Assembly (NCBI GenBank): GCA_030272585.1
Contig: BSYQ01000019.1
Location: 23,524-87,523, forward strand
Direction of reading: 5' to 3'
Source: Bryopsis sp. KO-2023
Taxonomy: Eukaryota; Chlorophyta; Ulvophyceae; Bryopsidales; Bryopsidaceae
Length of the DNA: 64,000 nt
This document shows positions 11,199-24,590 of this stretch, piece after piece (position 1 is the first letter of the stretch; each line of letters starts with the position of its first letter). The translations under genes and the position numbers were made by a program. Below the pieces are notes generated by a model, which saw nothing but the letters and a program-made list of their open reading frames with translations, ran no database searches and was not told the DNA's origin.

Positions 11199-11205
11199 AC
11201 TAATT

Positions 11206-11640
11206 TCTCATACCTACGTATATAGTTTCTGTTTGTTGGGGAAACAAGGGGATTGGTGGTAATTTCTGGAAACTAATTCTTTCAGCGATTTTTCCTGCCT
11301 AGAAACTAGGGAAGGCAATGACAGGAAAGGGGTTTTCTTTGCTGAGTCATACCGGTTGCGTTGTTGGAATACAAAAGAACGATGCGTTGGAGTTCCAACG
11401 TTATAGATTTGGGAAAAGGATCTTCATTAAAAAAAAACAAAACTGAGTATTTATATATTCTTTTATAAATACTCAGATTATTTTAATATACAACAGAAGT
11501 CCTATCTTTACTCTGCTCTTCATTCCTCCGACCAACTCTGAAAAAAATATATATAAATAAATGAACGCAAATATAAATAAATAAATAAATAAGTAAATAA
11601 ATAATTAATAAATTCTGGACTCCTCTCACCTTTCCCTCCT
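11206..11640. other. non-coding AT-rich spacer
   Basis: Contains an AAAT-type microsatellite near 11550-11610. I see no exon. Confidence 0.5.
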
Positions 11641-12035
11641 CCAATGTGCCACCACCATTTTTTGACGAGCCTCAGCACACCTGAAAATTGGACCCTTTCT
11701 TCAGAATTTTTTAAAAATCCAATTCTGCAACTACCACCAGATCAATCCAAGATGTTTAGTTTAACTCGAATAAAATTGACTGGAAAAGCTCCTCTCAGGA
11801 AAAAGACGTCGAAATACACAGGCAAACCATTGAGACCCACTCCATGTTCCTCGACAACAGGGGGATCATGTCGAGGTTGCTCCCAGGCGTCTTCGAACTC
11901 CATGTCTCCCTTCCTCTTCTCTCCTTCTTTTCTTCTTCTTCTTCTTCTTTTTTCGTTTCTTTTCCGGTTGCGTATCAGACTTGTTCCCAGGGCCGTAGCC
12001 GTCCTCCCTTCCACGTTCGCCCTTATCCTTGCAGA

Positions 12036-12177
12036 CGCGCTGGCGCGCGCGAGGGCACCCGCGCCAGGGGGCGAGGGGGGGCAGCTGAGTCATCCTTGAA
12101 CGGGTGAATCACCCTCGGACGGCGCGCGCGAGCGCGTCGGACTGGTCGCTCGCGCGACGATCGCGCGATCGCTGGAG
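12036..12177. promoter_or_regulatory. GC/CpG-rich promoter-like block
   Basis: About 140 bp of very CpG-dense sequence with nested palindromes (ggcgcgcgcgagcgcg, cgcgcgacgatcgcgcgatcg as overlapping pieces) lies in otherwise AT-rich DNA. It sits just upstream of the U-box/ankyrin gene and could be its promoter. Weakly coding Lys-rich frames leave it on the minus strand (11742-12014), so a divergent promoter is possible. Function is inferred from composition and position only. Confidence 0.45.
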
Positions 12178-12577
12178 TGGGGATTCCGGAGGGAGTTCCG
12201 ATATCGAGCTCAGGGATTACTGCGCCCAGAAATGAGGAACAGTAATATAGAGTTCCAGATCAGTCACAGATATTTGGATGCCTTTTCCATTGGAGGAGTT
12301 GGTTGGTGGGGACCGATGATGACTTATAATCCGAGAGCTGCCTGTGGAGCATTCCACTCCTGCAGTTCACCAAACTTTATCCTGTCAATGTTCGGTTGGA
12401 TTACAACCAGTTTTGGGGTATTTCTGGGTACCCCTTTTTGCTTTTCAAGCCTTTTGATCGAAACTGTTGCTCAATCGAATTAACCTCCACATGGCCAATT
12501 CTCCGAAGCATGAAAAAAAACAGAAGCATGGTTGAGTATTCCTCCAACTCTGCTCGAATTTGTTATTCCATTCGTAG

Positions 12578-15500
12578 GTCTGCAATCTCTCTTGACTGCA
12601 TGCCAAGGGGAAGCCATTGGTGAACTCAGAAACGAACTTCGAAACCTGGAAAGGGGCTTTCAGAAAGCGAGATTTCCTGTGGATGGACAGCAGTTGGACC
12701 TTTTCACGGAGACCCGGAAGGTTGCCTCGAAAGTGTATAACGAAAAGCTGAATCCTGAAGATGGTGCCGATCTGTTGAGAGGGATGCTTCAGAAATGTGT
12801 TGGCAGCGAGGAACTGAAGGTGCAGTTGGGGTCCAACTGAAAGGCTTTTTTTTCTCTTTTTATTGATTTATTTTTATTTTTTTTGAAAAGGGGGGCGGTG
12901 CTTTAAGGACAGTTAGAATCCAATGGAAGAGAAATTGAGTCCGATCTGAACAAAACACATATAATCTGTTTTGGTAATCTGTTTTGCAGGGATTTTTTTT
13001 CTTGGGAAAGAAACTGCACAAATTGCACCTTGTGATTCTCCTGCTTGGATAGAACCCCCTGCCCCCCCCCCCCCCAAAAAAAAAAAAAAAAAAGTAAAAC
13101 GAATGAAGTGAAATAAAATGAAATACCAGTAGTTAAATTTCCTGTATAAAAAAAAGGAAACAGATAATTTTTCTGTTTTTTTTTGTTTTTTTTTAACTAT
13201 TTTTATCTTTTCTGTGTTTTTATTTTTCTATTTTTATCTTTTTTCTGAGAGGAGGGGCAGGTCAGGTAGACTTTTTTTTTGGTGGGGGCCCAGTACGTAG
13301 ATACATATATAAAGATTAGTTTTTTTCTCAGTTGTCCATTGTTTTTATGATGGCGTATGTGTTATGCCTACAGTATAAAAAAAGTACACACTCTGTTGCT
13401 CTGTCACTTGAGCTTTTTTCATCATGTCAATTTTTATATGCCTTTCAATGCAAACAAAACTTACGTTACCAGTATGAGTAGGTTCTTTTCCCCTTGTGTC
13501 CTGAATATATATTTTTTCACTTCTTGTATGGTTTCCTTTGTATTCTCGTTTTTGTGTTTTTTTTCTTCCTTTTGAAAACAGCCCTTTTGGGATGATGCAG
13601 TCCGAGTGGAAAACGGTTTCAAAACAATTGTTTCGGGACATGACCATGGCGAGAACAAGAAAAGATGCGGTAATTTCTCAAGTTGTTTTTCAAAGACCTA
13701 TCCGTGAAAATTTGTTTAAAATTTAAATAATATTTTTTGGAAGGTTTAATGTTGGAGAACATCTTCCCCCTCAGAAAAAGAAATGAAAAGTTGAAAGAAA
13801 AATTTGTTACTGAACGTTTAAAACCTGATTTGGTGGTGTATGGATCTGAATGTGAAAACCACCATTTTTATTTTTTTTGGAAGTTTTCCCAACCTACTGC
13901 TCATAAAAGACCTACAACTTGCAAAAAAAAATAAAAAATACGAGGGAACGATATCTTCCGATCTTTGAGTTTAAGCAGAAAAAAAATAAAAGTATACCTC
14001 TCCTACCAATCAATTTTGATTTTTTTTTCGAACCAGTTGCATTTTTCGTTCCATACTCCTTCAGGTCGAAGAGCATTACTTCAAGCAAATGCTGCAAGCT
14101 GTGGGTGGGCCAGACCTTCCTCCTCCCGAGTTTTTCTGTCCGATCGCTTTGGAAATCATGCGAGACCCCGTCGTCTTGGTGGAAACCGCTGTTACTTACG
14201 ACAGATCAAGTCTCGACACTTGGCTATACACCTATGGAAACGACACTTGTCCTGTGAGCCGAAAACAACTCGTGGATCCAAAATATGTGGAGAACAAGGT
14301 GGCCAAGAGCTTGATCGACGATTGGCTGAGGACTCACGACTACAAAAAGGTTTGAAAAAAAAAAATAAAAAAAAAAATATATGTATAGTAAGAAGAAAAA
14401 ATTAAAAGAAAATATAAAAAATATGTATATATATATTTTTTTTATTTTTTTTATTTCTTGATTCTCGAAATCATCATCAAAGTCATAGCCCTACACTGGA
14501 ACCAGCCCAACGATCGGGAGGGGGGGGGAAGAAACAAGAAAAAAACTGAAAGAAGAAATGAAAGTGGGCTACCTTTTTTCACGAGACTGGATTACATTTA
14601 GAACGCTCCACTATCTTCCATTCTTGGTTGTTGATTAGATTGATAGCATGGCTTGTTTAAAGGGTTTTTTTTGCGATTTGTTTTTTGGTTTTCCAGGCTG
14701 GAGACAGCAGGACTCCTACTAATACCGACAGCGTCTGGAGCGAGTTCGACAGAAATACCTCTGTTCCCTACTTCCCATTGACCAATGCATCGGACCTCCC
14801 TGGCATCAGGATTCCAAGGGCAGATTCATGTGGTTTGTCTGAGTATGACCGGGCTTTCAGCCAAGGTGGTGAGTTATATATGCATAACTCATGGATTATG
14901 GATGGGCTTCAGCAAAACATTTCTGGGGTGCTGTCTTCAAGTTTTGTTGTTTTTTCGTTCCCATCGGTGCAGCTGTTGGAAGGTTCATTTTGTGGAAGAA
15001 AAAAAAAATGAAATGTTTTGCTTTTTTTTTGCGCAGCCGTAGATTTCACAGCTCCAGGGCCTTCAGAACGACCTGTGCTTGAGCTGATGAAACACGATGA
15101 GGAAAATTCAGACTTCCAAGTGGTACCACTTGACTGCAAGAACAATTTAAAAAGAAAAAGAAAGATACTAAATTTTTCTTATAATATTTTTTACTGAGAA
15201 TATCTGTTGTTTTTTCTTCGAAAAACTTATATTAGACATTTTCAAAAAAAGCATAATATTTTTATTTTCTATTTGTTTTTATTTTTTTTGGGGGGGGGAG
15301 GAGGGGAGCTGGGGAAAAGTGTTCAGGGTGTTTATTCGATTTCTGGCTGATTTTTTCGGACTGTGCGAGTGTCATCTCTTTTCATTGCTGTTTTTCAGAT
15401 TTCCGGTTACTGATATTACGTAGAGGTGCAAAAAAAAAAGAAGAAAAAAGAAAAGCCAAGCCTGCATGGGACTTTAGTTTTTCTCAACTATCACAGAATG

Positions 15501-18500
15501 AACCGAAGACTAGTTCTATTCCACTATTATCATTTGAAAATATAATTTTGAAATGATAAAAATACTATGATATAATTTTTACTATCGTTATTATAATAAC
15601 ACCATGGGGTGGTCTTGTTGTCAGGCGTCTGAGCTATCCAGCACAGAGGCCTGGACTCCAAAGAGTTTTCTTGCACCACCTGCATCGGTAAGAAATCAAA
15701 CAACAGCAGCTGCTCGAATTGTCCAAATTTTCAATTTTATAAAAAATATTATTAATTTAATAATAATAAATATATAACAATATAAAATATTATGCGTTTT
15801 TTGAAAATGTGGAGCATTTTCAGTGTGAAACATAATTCATGGTCGGTTGCAGACTTTTGGATTACGTTTTTTCACTTCCTTCTGTTTGTGAGTAGATTTA
15901 TAAACAACATGGACCTCGCCTGCTATTTTCTTTTTTGATTTTAAAGAATTTTTCACGCCCTGTGCAGACAACTCTCAATGGACGTCATCCGCTGCCTATG
16001 ACTCAGCATGACTATCCTGGAAGGGATGTGGTAAGCAAGCATCTATTCAAGCATATCCTTCTGTTTCTTTTTTCAAAATGTTTTTTTTTGTTCTGGGCCA
16101 AGTTTTTTGGATCTTACCTTGTTTTTTAAAGATGCTCTACATTGACGCTGAAATCCTTGAAAATAGAAGTGCAGGCCTCGCATAATACTTGATATCGTTT
16201 CGCCTCTGCACTTTGTTATTTTCAATCATTTTGTGGTGAAAATTTGATGGGTTTTTTTTTTTTTTGGGGGGGGGGGGTGCTTTCCCAGCTGCTGTTATTT
16301 TTAGGGGCCTAAGTGTGTTGTAAAAAATATTTCCTTGCATCCAGATCGATGATATGCCAATGCACATCGGATTCAGTCTTTCTGAGGGAAACCGGCCTCG
16401 CTCGCTCAAAACCCCCCCTCAGGTAGCGACATTTCCACACCAGGGGAAAAAAAATTGTGTTATTTTATTAGCACATTCCGATCAAAACACCCCAAAGAAA
16501 AATGAATCGAAAAGATATCAAGAGTTTTTTGTCCTCATGAAACCTACATTGTTGATAGTCTTGCTTGTCAAAATCTTTTTTTGTCACAATTCAGATCTTA
16601 CCATACGATTTTTCTAAAACGCACTGCATCGAAAAACGAAAACAAAAAAAACGTAAGGTTTTTTGCTGTGTTGATGAAATCAAAATAACACGAGGGTTTG
16701 CTGTTTATTTTTTTAAGACTGTGGTGGAGGACATGCAACATGCCGCTCGAGATGGGCATTTATCCGAGCTCAAAAAATTGGCAGAAGAAGGCTGGAGGCT
16801 GGACTATCCAGATGAGGTGGGTTACATGAACCATGTGCCAAAAATAAATAAATAAATAAATAAATAAGAGAAGATATCATATTAAAAAAAAGAAAACTCA
16901 TCACCCCTCCCCCCAAAATATAATAATAAGAAGGAGAAACCCTCCCACAACCCTCTCAATCCCCAAGCTATATATATATATTTACTACTTTTTTTTTGGT
17001 TGGCTGCGTTTCTATTTCTTTTTCTTTTCCTTTGACTTTTTTTTTGCAGCGTTGTTTTTTTCAGACATAAAGTGTCTCTTTTTATCTTTTTCTTTCTGTC
17101 CCTGTTTGTTTGAGGAACTTTTTGCTGATTCAAAGTCCTAATAGTTTTATAGACTACACAAAACACAAGAGGATAATATTATCCCCGTTCTTACTTTTTT
17201 TCTTGGGTTTTTCCTTTCTTTTTTTTTTTTTTTTTGGGGGGGGGAAAGGGAGGGAGGAAAGTACAATTAAGTGCCTAAAGTATTGCTGAATGTTTGAATA
17301 CATGTGGCCCTGAGGCTTTTTCTTCTGTTTTCTGTTTTTTTTTTTATGATTTTATTTATTATTTTTTTTTTTTTCTGGCCATTGCGATCAGAGTGGAAGG
17401 AACTGCTTGCATCTGAGTGCAACGAATGGGCAGAGTGCTGTCGTCCGTTTCTTGCTTTTAGACGGAGTCGATATCAACTGTCAGACCAAGGTGGGGTGCT
17501 CAGATGCGCATTTCCACTGTTTCTTTTCCTTTTTTTCTGAACATCTGGGATACCGTGAGAAAGACGAAACACAGTTTCTTGGTTGGATAATGCATTTTCT
17601 TGAGTAAAAAATACTGAACGCAGACTGTGCGCCTCGAGTGTGCTGAAATGGTTGGTTATTTTGGGGGGAAACCCTATGGAAATGATTATCTGATCAGAGA
17701 CGATGGTGGTTTGTGAAATCTGAAGGCCGACTGTTCGACGCCGCTTTACATGGCTGCTGGAGCTGGGCATTTTGATGTGGTCAGAATCTTCTTGCTTCAA
17801 GGAGCCAATATCATGATAACAAACAAGGTACCTGTTTGCAACAGATCTTGACAACTTTGACTCTTCTGTTGCCCAGCAATGTTTTTTTCTTCTTCCCCTC
17901 CAAGCAGTCAGCAATTTCTTCGCTTCCCGTTTATGATGATTTTTTTATTTTTTTTCTGTGGCGAAAGCGCAGCGGTTTTTCTTTCTGTTGCGAAATTGTG
18001 TCTCCATATTGTTTGTTTCTTGCCCCTTTTTTGATGGTCTTTTTTTTCTTTTCTTGCTGATCGACTATCTGTTGCTGGTTCAGGCTGGGTGGACACCCCT
18101 TCATGTGGCTGCAGACAGAGGCCATTCCGAAATCGTTCGAATCTTGCTGGAACATGCAAGTAACATCGGCCTGAGGATGTACATGGCAATGACTACTCGG
18201 GTGAGGGTGGCCCAAAATAAAAATAAAAATAAATAACTTATAAGGATAAAATGAAAAAACTAAAATTCCAGGTGTATTATCTTCCTAAGCTTCCAGAAAG
18301 AGGGGGAAAATGATATGAATGTGGAACAACATAGGTTTTTTCCTCTTTTTTTTTTTTTTTCACGTTCCAGCAACTCACAGAAAAGCGTTTTGGAATTGAA
18401 TACTGGTGCCAAGGTTTTTACCGGCAATTGCTTCCTTTCATTTTTATTATTTTTCTTTCAGGCAGGGTGGTCTCCTTTGCATCATGCAACGAGATCTGGC

Positions 18501-20377
18501 CATCACGAAACAGTGCTGCTTTTGGTCGATTCTCCTTGTCTCAAAGATAAGACATGCAATGTGAGTGAGGCTTCCATTTTTGCTTCTTTGAGAATTTTTT
18601 TATTGTTTTTTTAATTAATAATAATAATTTTTTTTCTCAAAGAAGCAAAAGAAATTTATTTTATATATATATATATATATATATATTTTTTACGTATTTA
18701 TATAACACAAACTGAAAAAAGAATGTGTTTATACGATATGAATTTTACATTACGGGGATCATCATTCTCAAGCAAGTGATAAAGTCTGCAACCCATTAAA
18801 ACTGACGAGAAAAATTCTCTGCAGTTTTTTCTTCGGATGTCGAAGAAAATCTCTTTGCATTTTTTGGTGTGTTTTTTTCCTTCAGTTTTTTTTTTTTTTT
18901 TGAATTTCAGAGCGAGAACAGATTAGTGGGAGGGATTTTTTCTGTTGACCTGAAAAAAAATAATATATATACATATACAAATACTTTTTTATTATTTCCC
19001 TGCTTAGGTGGGATTCACAGCGTTGCATGTAGCTGTCGACAATGGCCATTTGCTGATCGTCGATGCTCTCCTGGATGCTGGTGTCAACATCAACATTCAA
19101 TCAAAGGTTTTTGCTGAGAATTTCACTGAGATCAACCGACTGCAATCTGTGTTTCGAATCTATAGATATATATTTCCCTTATTTTCTTTTTCATTGTCAG
19201 TGCTGTTTGCATAAAAAACCTACCTATCCCCTCCTCCATGTTTTCCATGCATCCGCTTATCTTTTCGGATTCTTTGCTTCTGTGAGGAGCAAAAAAAAAC
19301 AAAAACCTGTAGACTCATGAAAATTTAATTGCTTTTTGTTTTTTCATTTCCAACCAAAAAAACTCAAAGAAATAAAAAGAACGAAGAGTGGACGGGAAAA
19401 ACACAAAATCATAATGCTGTGTCGATGACTTGTCTGTTTATTTTGATTTCTCTACAGGATGGTTGGAGTGCTTTGCATGTTGCTCAAGACAAAAACGATA
19501 TTCAGGTTGGAAGAATTCTATTGAGAAGAGGAGCAAATCCAGATCTGACTGGGAAGGTACGTTATTCTTAGAAAAATATTTCTTTTTTTTGTCCTCCTCA
19601 ACACATTGATCCGTCAATTGGTTTTGATGCATGCGTTGTTTTTGTGCAAGCATTTTCATACGAGGTTGTTTGTTTAACCTAGCAAGTGCATTCTTTTTCA
19701 TGGAACCCCATCCTGGGCGTGGGGGCGTCTGTGCACTTTTCGGGGTTTCTATTTTTTTTTTTTTCAAGTGCAGGGTTTCTGGCTGTTTTTTTGTGTCGCT
19801 TGGTTTTGACATTTGTTTGGATTTTTCTGTTTTCAGGGGGGGGTGACTGCACTTCACAGGGCAGCACACTTGAATCATCTGGAATTTGCTCGTATGCTAG
19901 TTGAAGAGGGTCATGCTGACGTCAAGAAAAGGACAACAGTGAGTCATCATCCGAGGATTTGTTTTTTCCATCCCAATAATTCAATTACTTTCATTTTTTT
20001 CTTAAATATGCTCTTTTCTTTTTTTGCCTGGGTTGAAATTTCCTTCCAGGGTGAAAACCCCACTCCTGCACCTCGCCCACTTTTATACAATGCTCCTTTG
20101 CGTTGAATTTTATTTATTTATTTTTATTTATTTTTAAATTTTGTTCTATTAATTAATTTATATAAGTTCTGCTAGGTTTGAAAAAACAATTCGCCATGAA
20201 AAAAGAGTAAGAGCTCGAAAAAGCAGTGGTTAAAGGCACATGTGGGTGTTTTTTTTGCAGCCCCCCGGATCTCGTGGCAGGAAAGCGATTCAGATAGCAT
20301 GTGATCATCGCCACGATGAGCTGTATTCCCTCTTGTTCAAGCATGCATTCAAACGCATGTTGTCCTTCCGAAAATGA
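12578..20377 (+). CDS. U-box E3 ubiquitin ligase with ankyrin repeats
   Basis: About seventeen exons share one frame with good splice sites and no lesion that I can see: 12578-12836, 13582-13669, 14065-14349 (U-box), 14697-14868, 15037-15119, 15625-15687, 15968-16030, 16345-16422, 16718-16816, 17392-17490, 17726-17827, 18084-18200, 18462-18560, 19008-19106, 19458-19556, 19837-19938, 20261-20377. The U-box runs from PPPEFFCPIALEIMRDPVVL through CPVSRKQL to LIDDWL. A Ser/Pro-rich linker of about 150 residues follows. Nine consecutive ankyrin exons come next, mostly one repeat each (for example TPLHVAADRGHSEIVRILLEH). The last reads AIQIACDHRHDELYSLLFKH, with stop TGA at 20375-20377. U-box proteins pass ubiquitin from an E2 to a target, and ankyrin repeats would select the target. 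The start is uncertain. The end of the 12.6-kb exon and its joint to 13582 are the least sure. Confidence 0.85.
12837..13581. other. low-complexity intron
   Basis: Lies between two exons of the U-box/ankyrin gene. It carries a C14A18 tract (13062-13093) and many T runs. No coding content is seen. Confidence 0.5.
16252..16277 (+). repeat. T14G12 tract
   Basis: A pure T run directly abuts a pure G run inside an intron of the U-box/ankyrin gene. It is one of several such tracts in the window (see findings). Confidence 0.9.
18664..18687. repeat. AT dinucleotide microsatellite
   Basis: (AT)n tract in an intron of the U-box/ankyrin gene. Confidence 0.85.
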
Positions 20378-21090
20378 GGTGATGAAATTGGACGACTCTG
20401 TTGTTTTTCCTCCAATGCATGTGTGGAAAAGGCAAGAGCATCCAATTTCAGCACTATCCAAGATCGGTGTATTTATTTATCGAAGAAAAAGCTGATGGAG
20501 TCCTTCCGATGCCATGTTGATGTCATGATTATGTCATCTTGATTTGTCGGATGTCAATAACATTACAAAAGTCGCATTATCTTGATATCGAAGTTGATGT
20601 CCGTATTACCCAAGAATTTTTCACAGGAGTTGAGAATACATTTCATGCTTCGAGGGGTCGAGGGGCAAAAAAAAATGGAAAAAAAAAATTGTACTTGCAT
20701 GTCTGAAATCGAAGATTTTAAAAATCTTAAGGCGTGAAGTTGAATTCTTGTTTTAGGGAGGGGAGGTTCAAGAGCATACTTTGAAAAGAAGAAAAAAAAA
20801 CATACCCTGTTTTGAAAAAAAAAAAGATTTTGAAAAAGAAAAAAAAAAGGTTGAAGGGAAAGGGAAAACTGAATGCGTGAATACTGCTGGACTGTATTAT
20901 TTTTGGTAGGATCTTTTTCTTTTTTTTTTCAGTGGAGGGATTTTTGACGGGAGGGGCAGGGTTTTTTTTTTTTTCAATCATTTTAGTTCTGGGAATAAGA
21001 AAGGGAAAAAATGCTCATTCAAAAAATCAAGGCGATGTGCCAAGGGGACAGACTAGCGTTGGATGGGGTGTTTTGACATACATATATTTG

Positions 21091-21121
<31 letters not shown>

Positions 21122-23560
21122 TGAGGGATCGCTGCACAGTGAAATCCAAAAAGGTTTCGGAAAAAAAAAAAAAGGAAAAGGGGGAAAAGGAAAAAAGAGG
21201 TTAAGGAAAGGAAGGTATTGTTAGAATTCTTGTGACTACGTTTTTTTGTGGGGTGTTTGTTGGACTTGTGTATTTTTTTTCTGACAAGATATAAAAAAAC
21301 GAAGGACAGGGGTGGTGGGTTTTTTCTTACTTTTATTAGACCGTTTTGTGTTGGGTTGCATATTGCTTTGGAAAATTGTGTCGAGAAATCAGTGGATTTA
21401 TTTAAGGGGTTGATCAATTTTCAAACAGGGGTTGGAGGGGGGGGGGGAAATAAGTGACAACTTCCCTAGCTTTTCCTTTTGGTTTTTTGGCTTGGAAAAA
21501 ATTTGAGGGTTCGTCTTTTTTTTTTTTTTTTCTCACACAATGTTGGTAGAGGGATGTGTGTTTTTTTTGTACTTTTTACTTTTTTTTTCTGGTCGTTTTG
21601 AAGAATCGACACATTATCTTCAAATTATGAAAAAAAGATGGGAAAAAGAAGGTAATTATTCATATATAAGTTAATATTATAATGATCGACTTTGAGAAAC
21701 AGTTTTTGTTTTCTTTTTTTTGGGAGGGGGGAGGCAGATGATGCCAAATTAGAGTGAAATGTTTTTCTTGTGAAAAAGAGTTTTGTTTTTTAATTATTTT
21801 CCAAGGGGAAAAAAAAAAACCTTCGCAAGCGCTTTGGGAAACAGAATTAACAGAATGCAAAGAATCTTAGATTGAGTGGAGGTTTTTTTTTAAAATATAT
21901 GTTCAAAAAAAGAAGTGAGAAGAGTGATGATAAAGGGAAATGAAAAGTTCATCAAAGGAAAATCAAGAGCATGTTTTTGAGGGTATGGCTTTGCCTCTTT
22001 TTTTCCTGTTCACAGTTTTCACACTTTTCTCCTTGAAATATTCCTATTATAAAAGAAAAAAAATGAAATAAGAAATATGTGTGTCTCCGTATATTGGAAA
22101 AGGGGGGGGGGAGCATTAAAAAAAAAGAAGTAAAAATATAAAGATAATTTTTTTTTCTTTCAAAAAACAAAAGACGAAAGATTTATCAATTTTGCGGTTT
22201 TTTGCTGAGTCGTTAAAAAAAAATCTTTTAAAGCAGGATTGTGCTTCCCAGGAAAAAAAAAAACAGAAAAAAAAAGGAAAAACAAGGAAAAGGTCATCAG
22301 TTCTGCCCTCCCCTCTTCAAGAGGAAGCAAAAAAAAACAAGAGTGAAAAAAAAAAGAAAAAGATTGGAAGGGCTTTTATATATATATATTTGGAAGGAAA
22401 ATTAGAAGAAGAAAAAAACCTACAATAATGAAGAGCAAAAAAAAAAAAAAAACAAGAACTGTAACGGGGACCTTTTTGTTTTTTAGTTTTTTTGACTCTT
22501 GACTTCCAATGGTTTTGACGGGGTTTTATCCTGCATGTGGTTGATTTTCTTTTCTTTTGTGTTTTTTTTTTCAATTTCTTAAACGAAACATCAGAAATAG
22601 GTCCCCATTCCTAAAAACTGTAATAGTGAACCCCTTTGTGGAACTCTGAGGGTTGTGTTTGTTTTTTTTTGGTTTGTTTTTTTTTTGACTTGGATTGACT
22701 GGACTGTTTAAATTTCTTTTTCTCCAGCCCCCCTCTCGCTTTGAATGTTTCTAGAGCGTGTTGGAAAAGAATTGAATGGAAAAAAAATAGCAAGAAAAGT
22801 TGCTTGCAGGGGAAAAAAAAAAAGTGAAAAATACATTTGCAGATTTGCTTTCAAGGGAAAAGAGAGGGGGGGAAACTCCAAGGTGGTTGATAGAATTTGG
22901 CCACAACGAATGGGTGAATAACTGTTTCGAACAAAAAAAAATTGTTTTTTTATTCTTTTTCTTGACCCATAGCTTGTCGCCTGGATGATACAGTCTATAT
23001 TTAAAAACAAAAAAAAGTAAAAAAAGAAAATGGTTTCTTTTTTCGGGGGGAGGGGGGGGGGAAGGTTGACCTGAACGCTTGACGCTGAAAGCTGGGGTGG
23101 GTTTTGGATGAATGTTTTCCTGTTTTTTGTACATGGGAGGGGGGCAATTGTGAAACGAAGAAAAAAGAACCGATGTAACAAAAGGGTGCCGATGCATGTG
23201 TGTGTGTGTGTGAATTATATTTTTGTGGAGTTTTGCTTTTGTTTGTGTCCATGATTAATGGATATTTCCTTCAGATTTTTATTTTAAATTTTTTTCTATT
23301 GTCCTTGTCAGTGCTTATGATTATGATAGTGTGGGGCCTGAAAAATAAATAAATAATAGAATATTAATTATAATAACAATCGGGATGTCGATATCATGTT
23401 TATTTTGCAATATCATAAAGTCGAGGGAATCCGAGGCGCAAAGAACAAAACTCAAAAAACTCAAATGTTACATCCATGTGACAAAATCCAGACACGATCT
23501 GTCACTCCTTGGGGTGTAGGCGCGAGAGTGTCGTCGCACGTGATACGACTGTATATACTA
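20378..23560. other. gene-free low-complexity region
   Basis: 3.2 kb of A-, T- and G-homopolymer DNA between the end of the U-box/ankyrin gene and the nested transposon. It includes a (TA)n tract at about 21093-21121. Open frames here are Lys/Phe-rich by-products of the homopolymers. I see no exon, RNA gene or transposon. Confidence 0.6.
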
Positions 23561-24572
23561 TTTATGGAAAAAACTGGCTCTAAGTACCCACCCCAACACA
23601 ACCACACAGGCACTCCAAGAAAACTGTAGAAAACATTCATTCAACCTTTAAAAAACTGTCCCATATGTTCGAAAATCAAATATGCCTTGTCCGAAAGAGA
23701 TTACCCCCTATACAAAATCCTCATTCATTTTCCCTGTAACTCTCTTTTCCCCGTGCAGGACTTAAACAAAAAACTGCACAAAATACCAAAGAAAATCGGG
23801 TCGGGTGGGCGGGAAAAGCAAAAAGGTGGCGAGAACATAAGGACACCGCCTTTTAAAGCCAAATCTGACTAAGAAAAAGACAAGGTGCAAACTAGCCCAA
23901 ACACAAGCGCTGCCACAAATGCGTCAGCCGCGGCTGACTGCGCCAGCAAAACCCGCCCAGTATCGATCCAGTCCATAAACTCATGAACTGGAAGTTAATA
24001 ACATTTATGGAAAAAACTGGCTCTAAGTACCCACCCCAACACAACCACACAGGCACTCCAAGAAAACTGTAGAAAACATTCATTCAACCTTTAAAAAACT
24101 GTCCCATATGTTCGAAAATCAAATATGCCTTGTCCGAAAGAGATTACCCCCTATACAAAATCCTCATTCATTTTCCCTGTAACTCTCTTTTCCCCGTGCA
24201 GGACTTAAACAAAAAACTGCACAAAATACCAAAGAAAATCGGGTCGGGTGGGCGGGAAAAGCAAAAAGGTGGCGAGAACATAAGGACACCGCCTTTTAAA
24301 GCCAAATCTGACTAAGAAAAAGACAAGGTGCAAACTAGCCCAAACACAAGCGCTGCCACAAATGCGTCAGCCGCGGCTGACTGCGCCAGCAAAACCCGCC
24401 CAGTATCGATCCAGTCCATAAACTCATGAACTGGAAGTTAATAACATTTATGGAAAAAACTGGCTCTAAGTACCCACCCCAACACAACCACACAGGCACT
24501 CCAAGAAAACTGTAGAAAACATTCATTCAACCTTTAAAAAACTGTCCCATATGTTCGAAAATCAAATATGCC
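23561..24572. repeat. 443-bp tandem terminal array B-(C-A-B)x2
   Basis: The 443-bp unit occurs twice in a row with a third copy of B, at offsets 23561, 24004 and 24447. By eye the two units are identical. The array forms the 3' end of the minus-strand DIRS-like element. The 190-bp A part recurs at the far end (35471-35660). Confidence 0.9.
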
Positions 24573-24590
24573 CACCGAACCGCCACCGCG

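Noticed and set aside
22192-23252. Several Lys- or Phe-rich ORFs
   Set aside because: Produced by A and T homopolymers; no splice signals or family text.
23687-24315. Two identical 61-codon ORFs in tandem
   Set aside because: They are the same open frame in the two copies of the 443-bp terminal repeat, with no protein motif. They are explained by the repeat.
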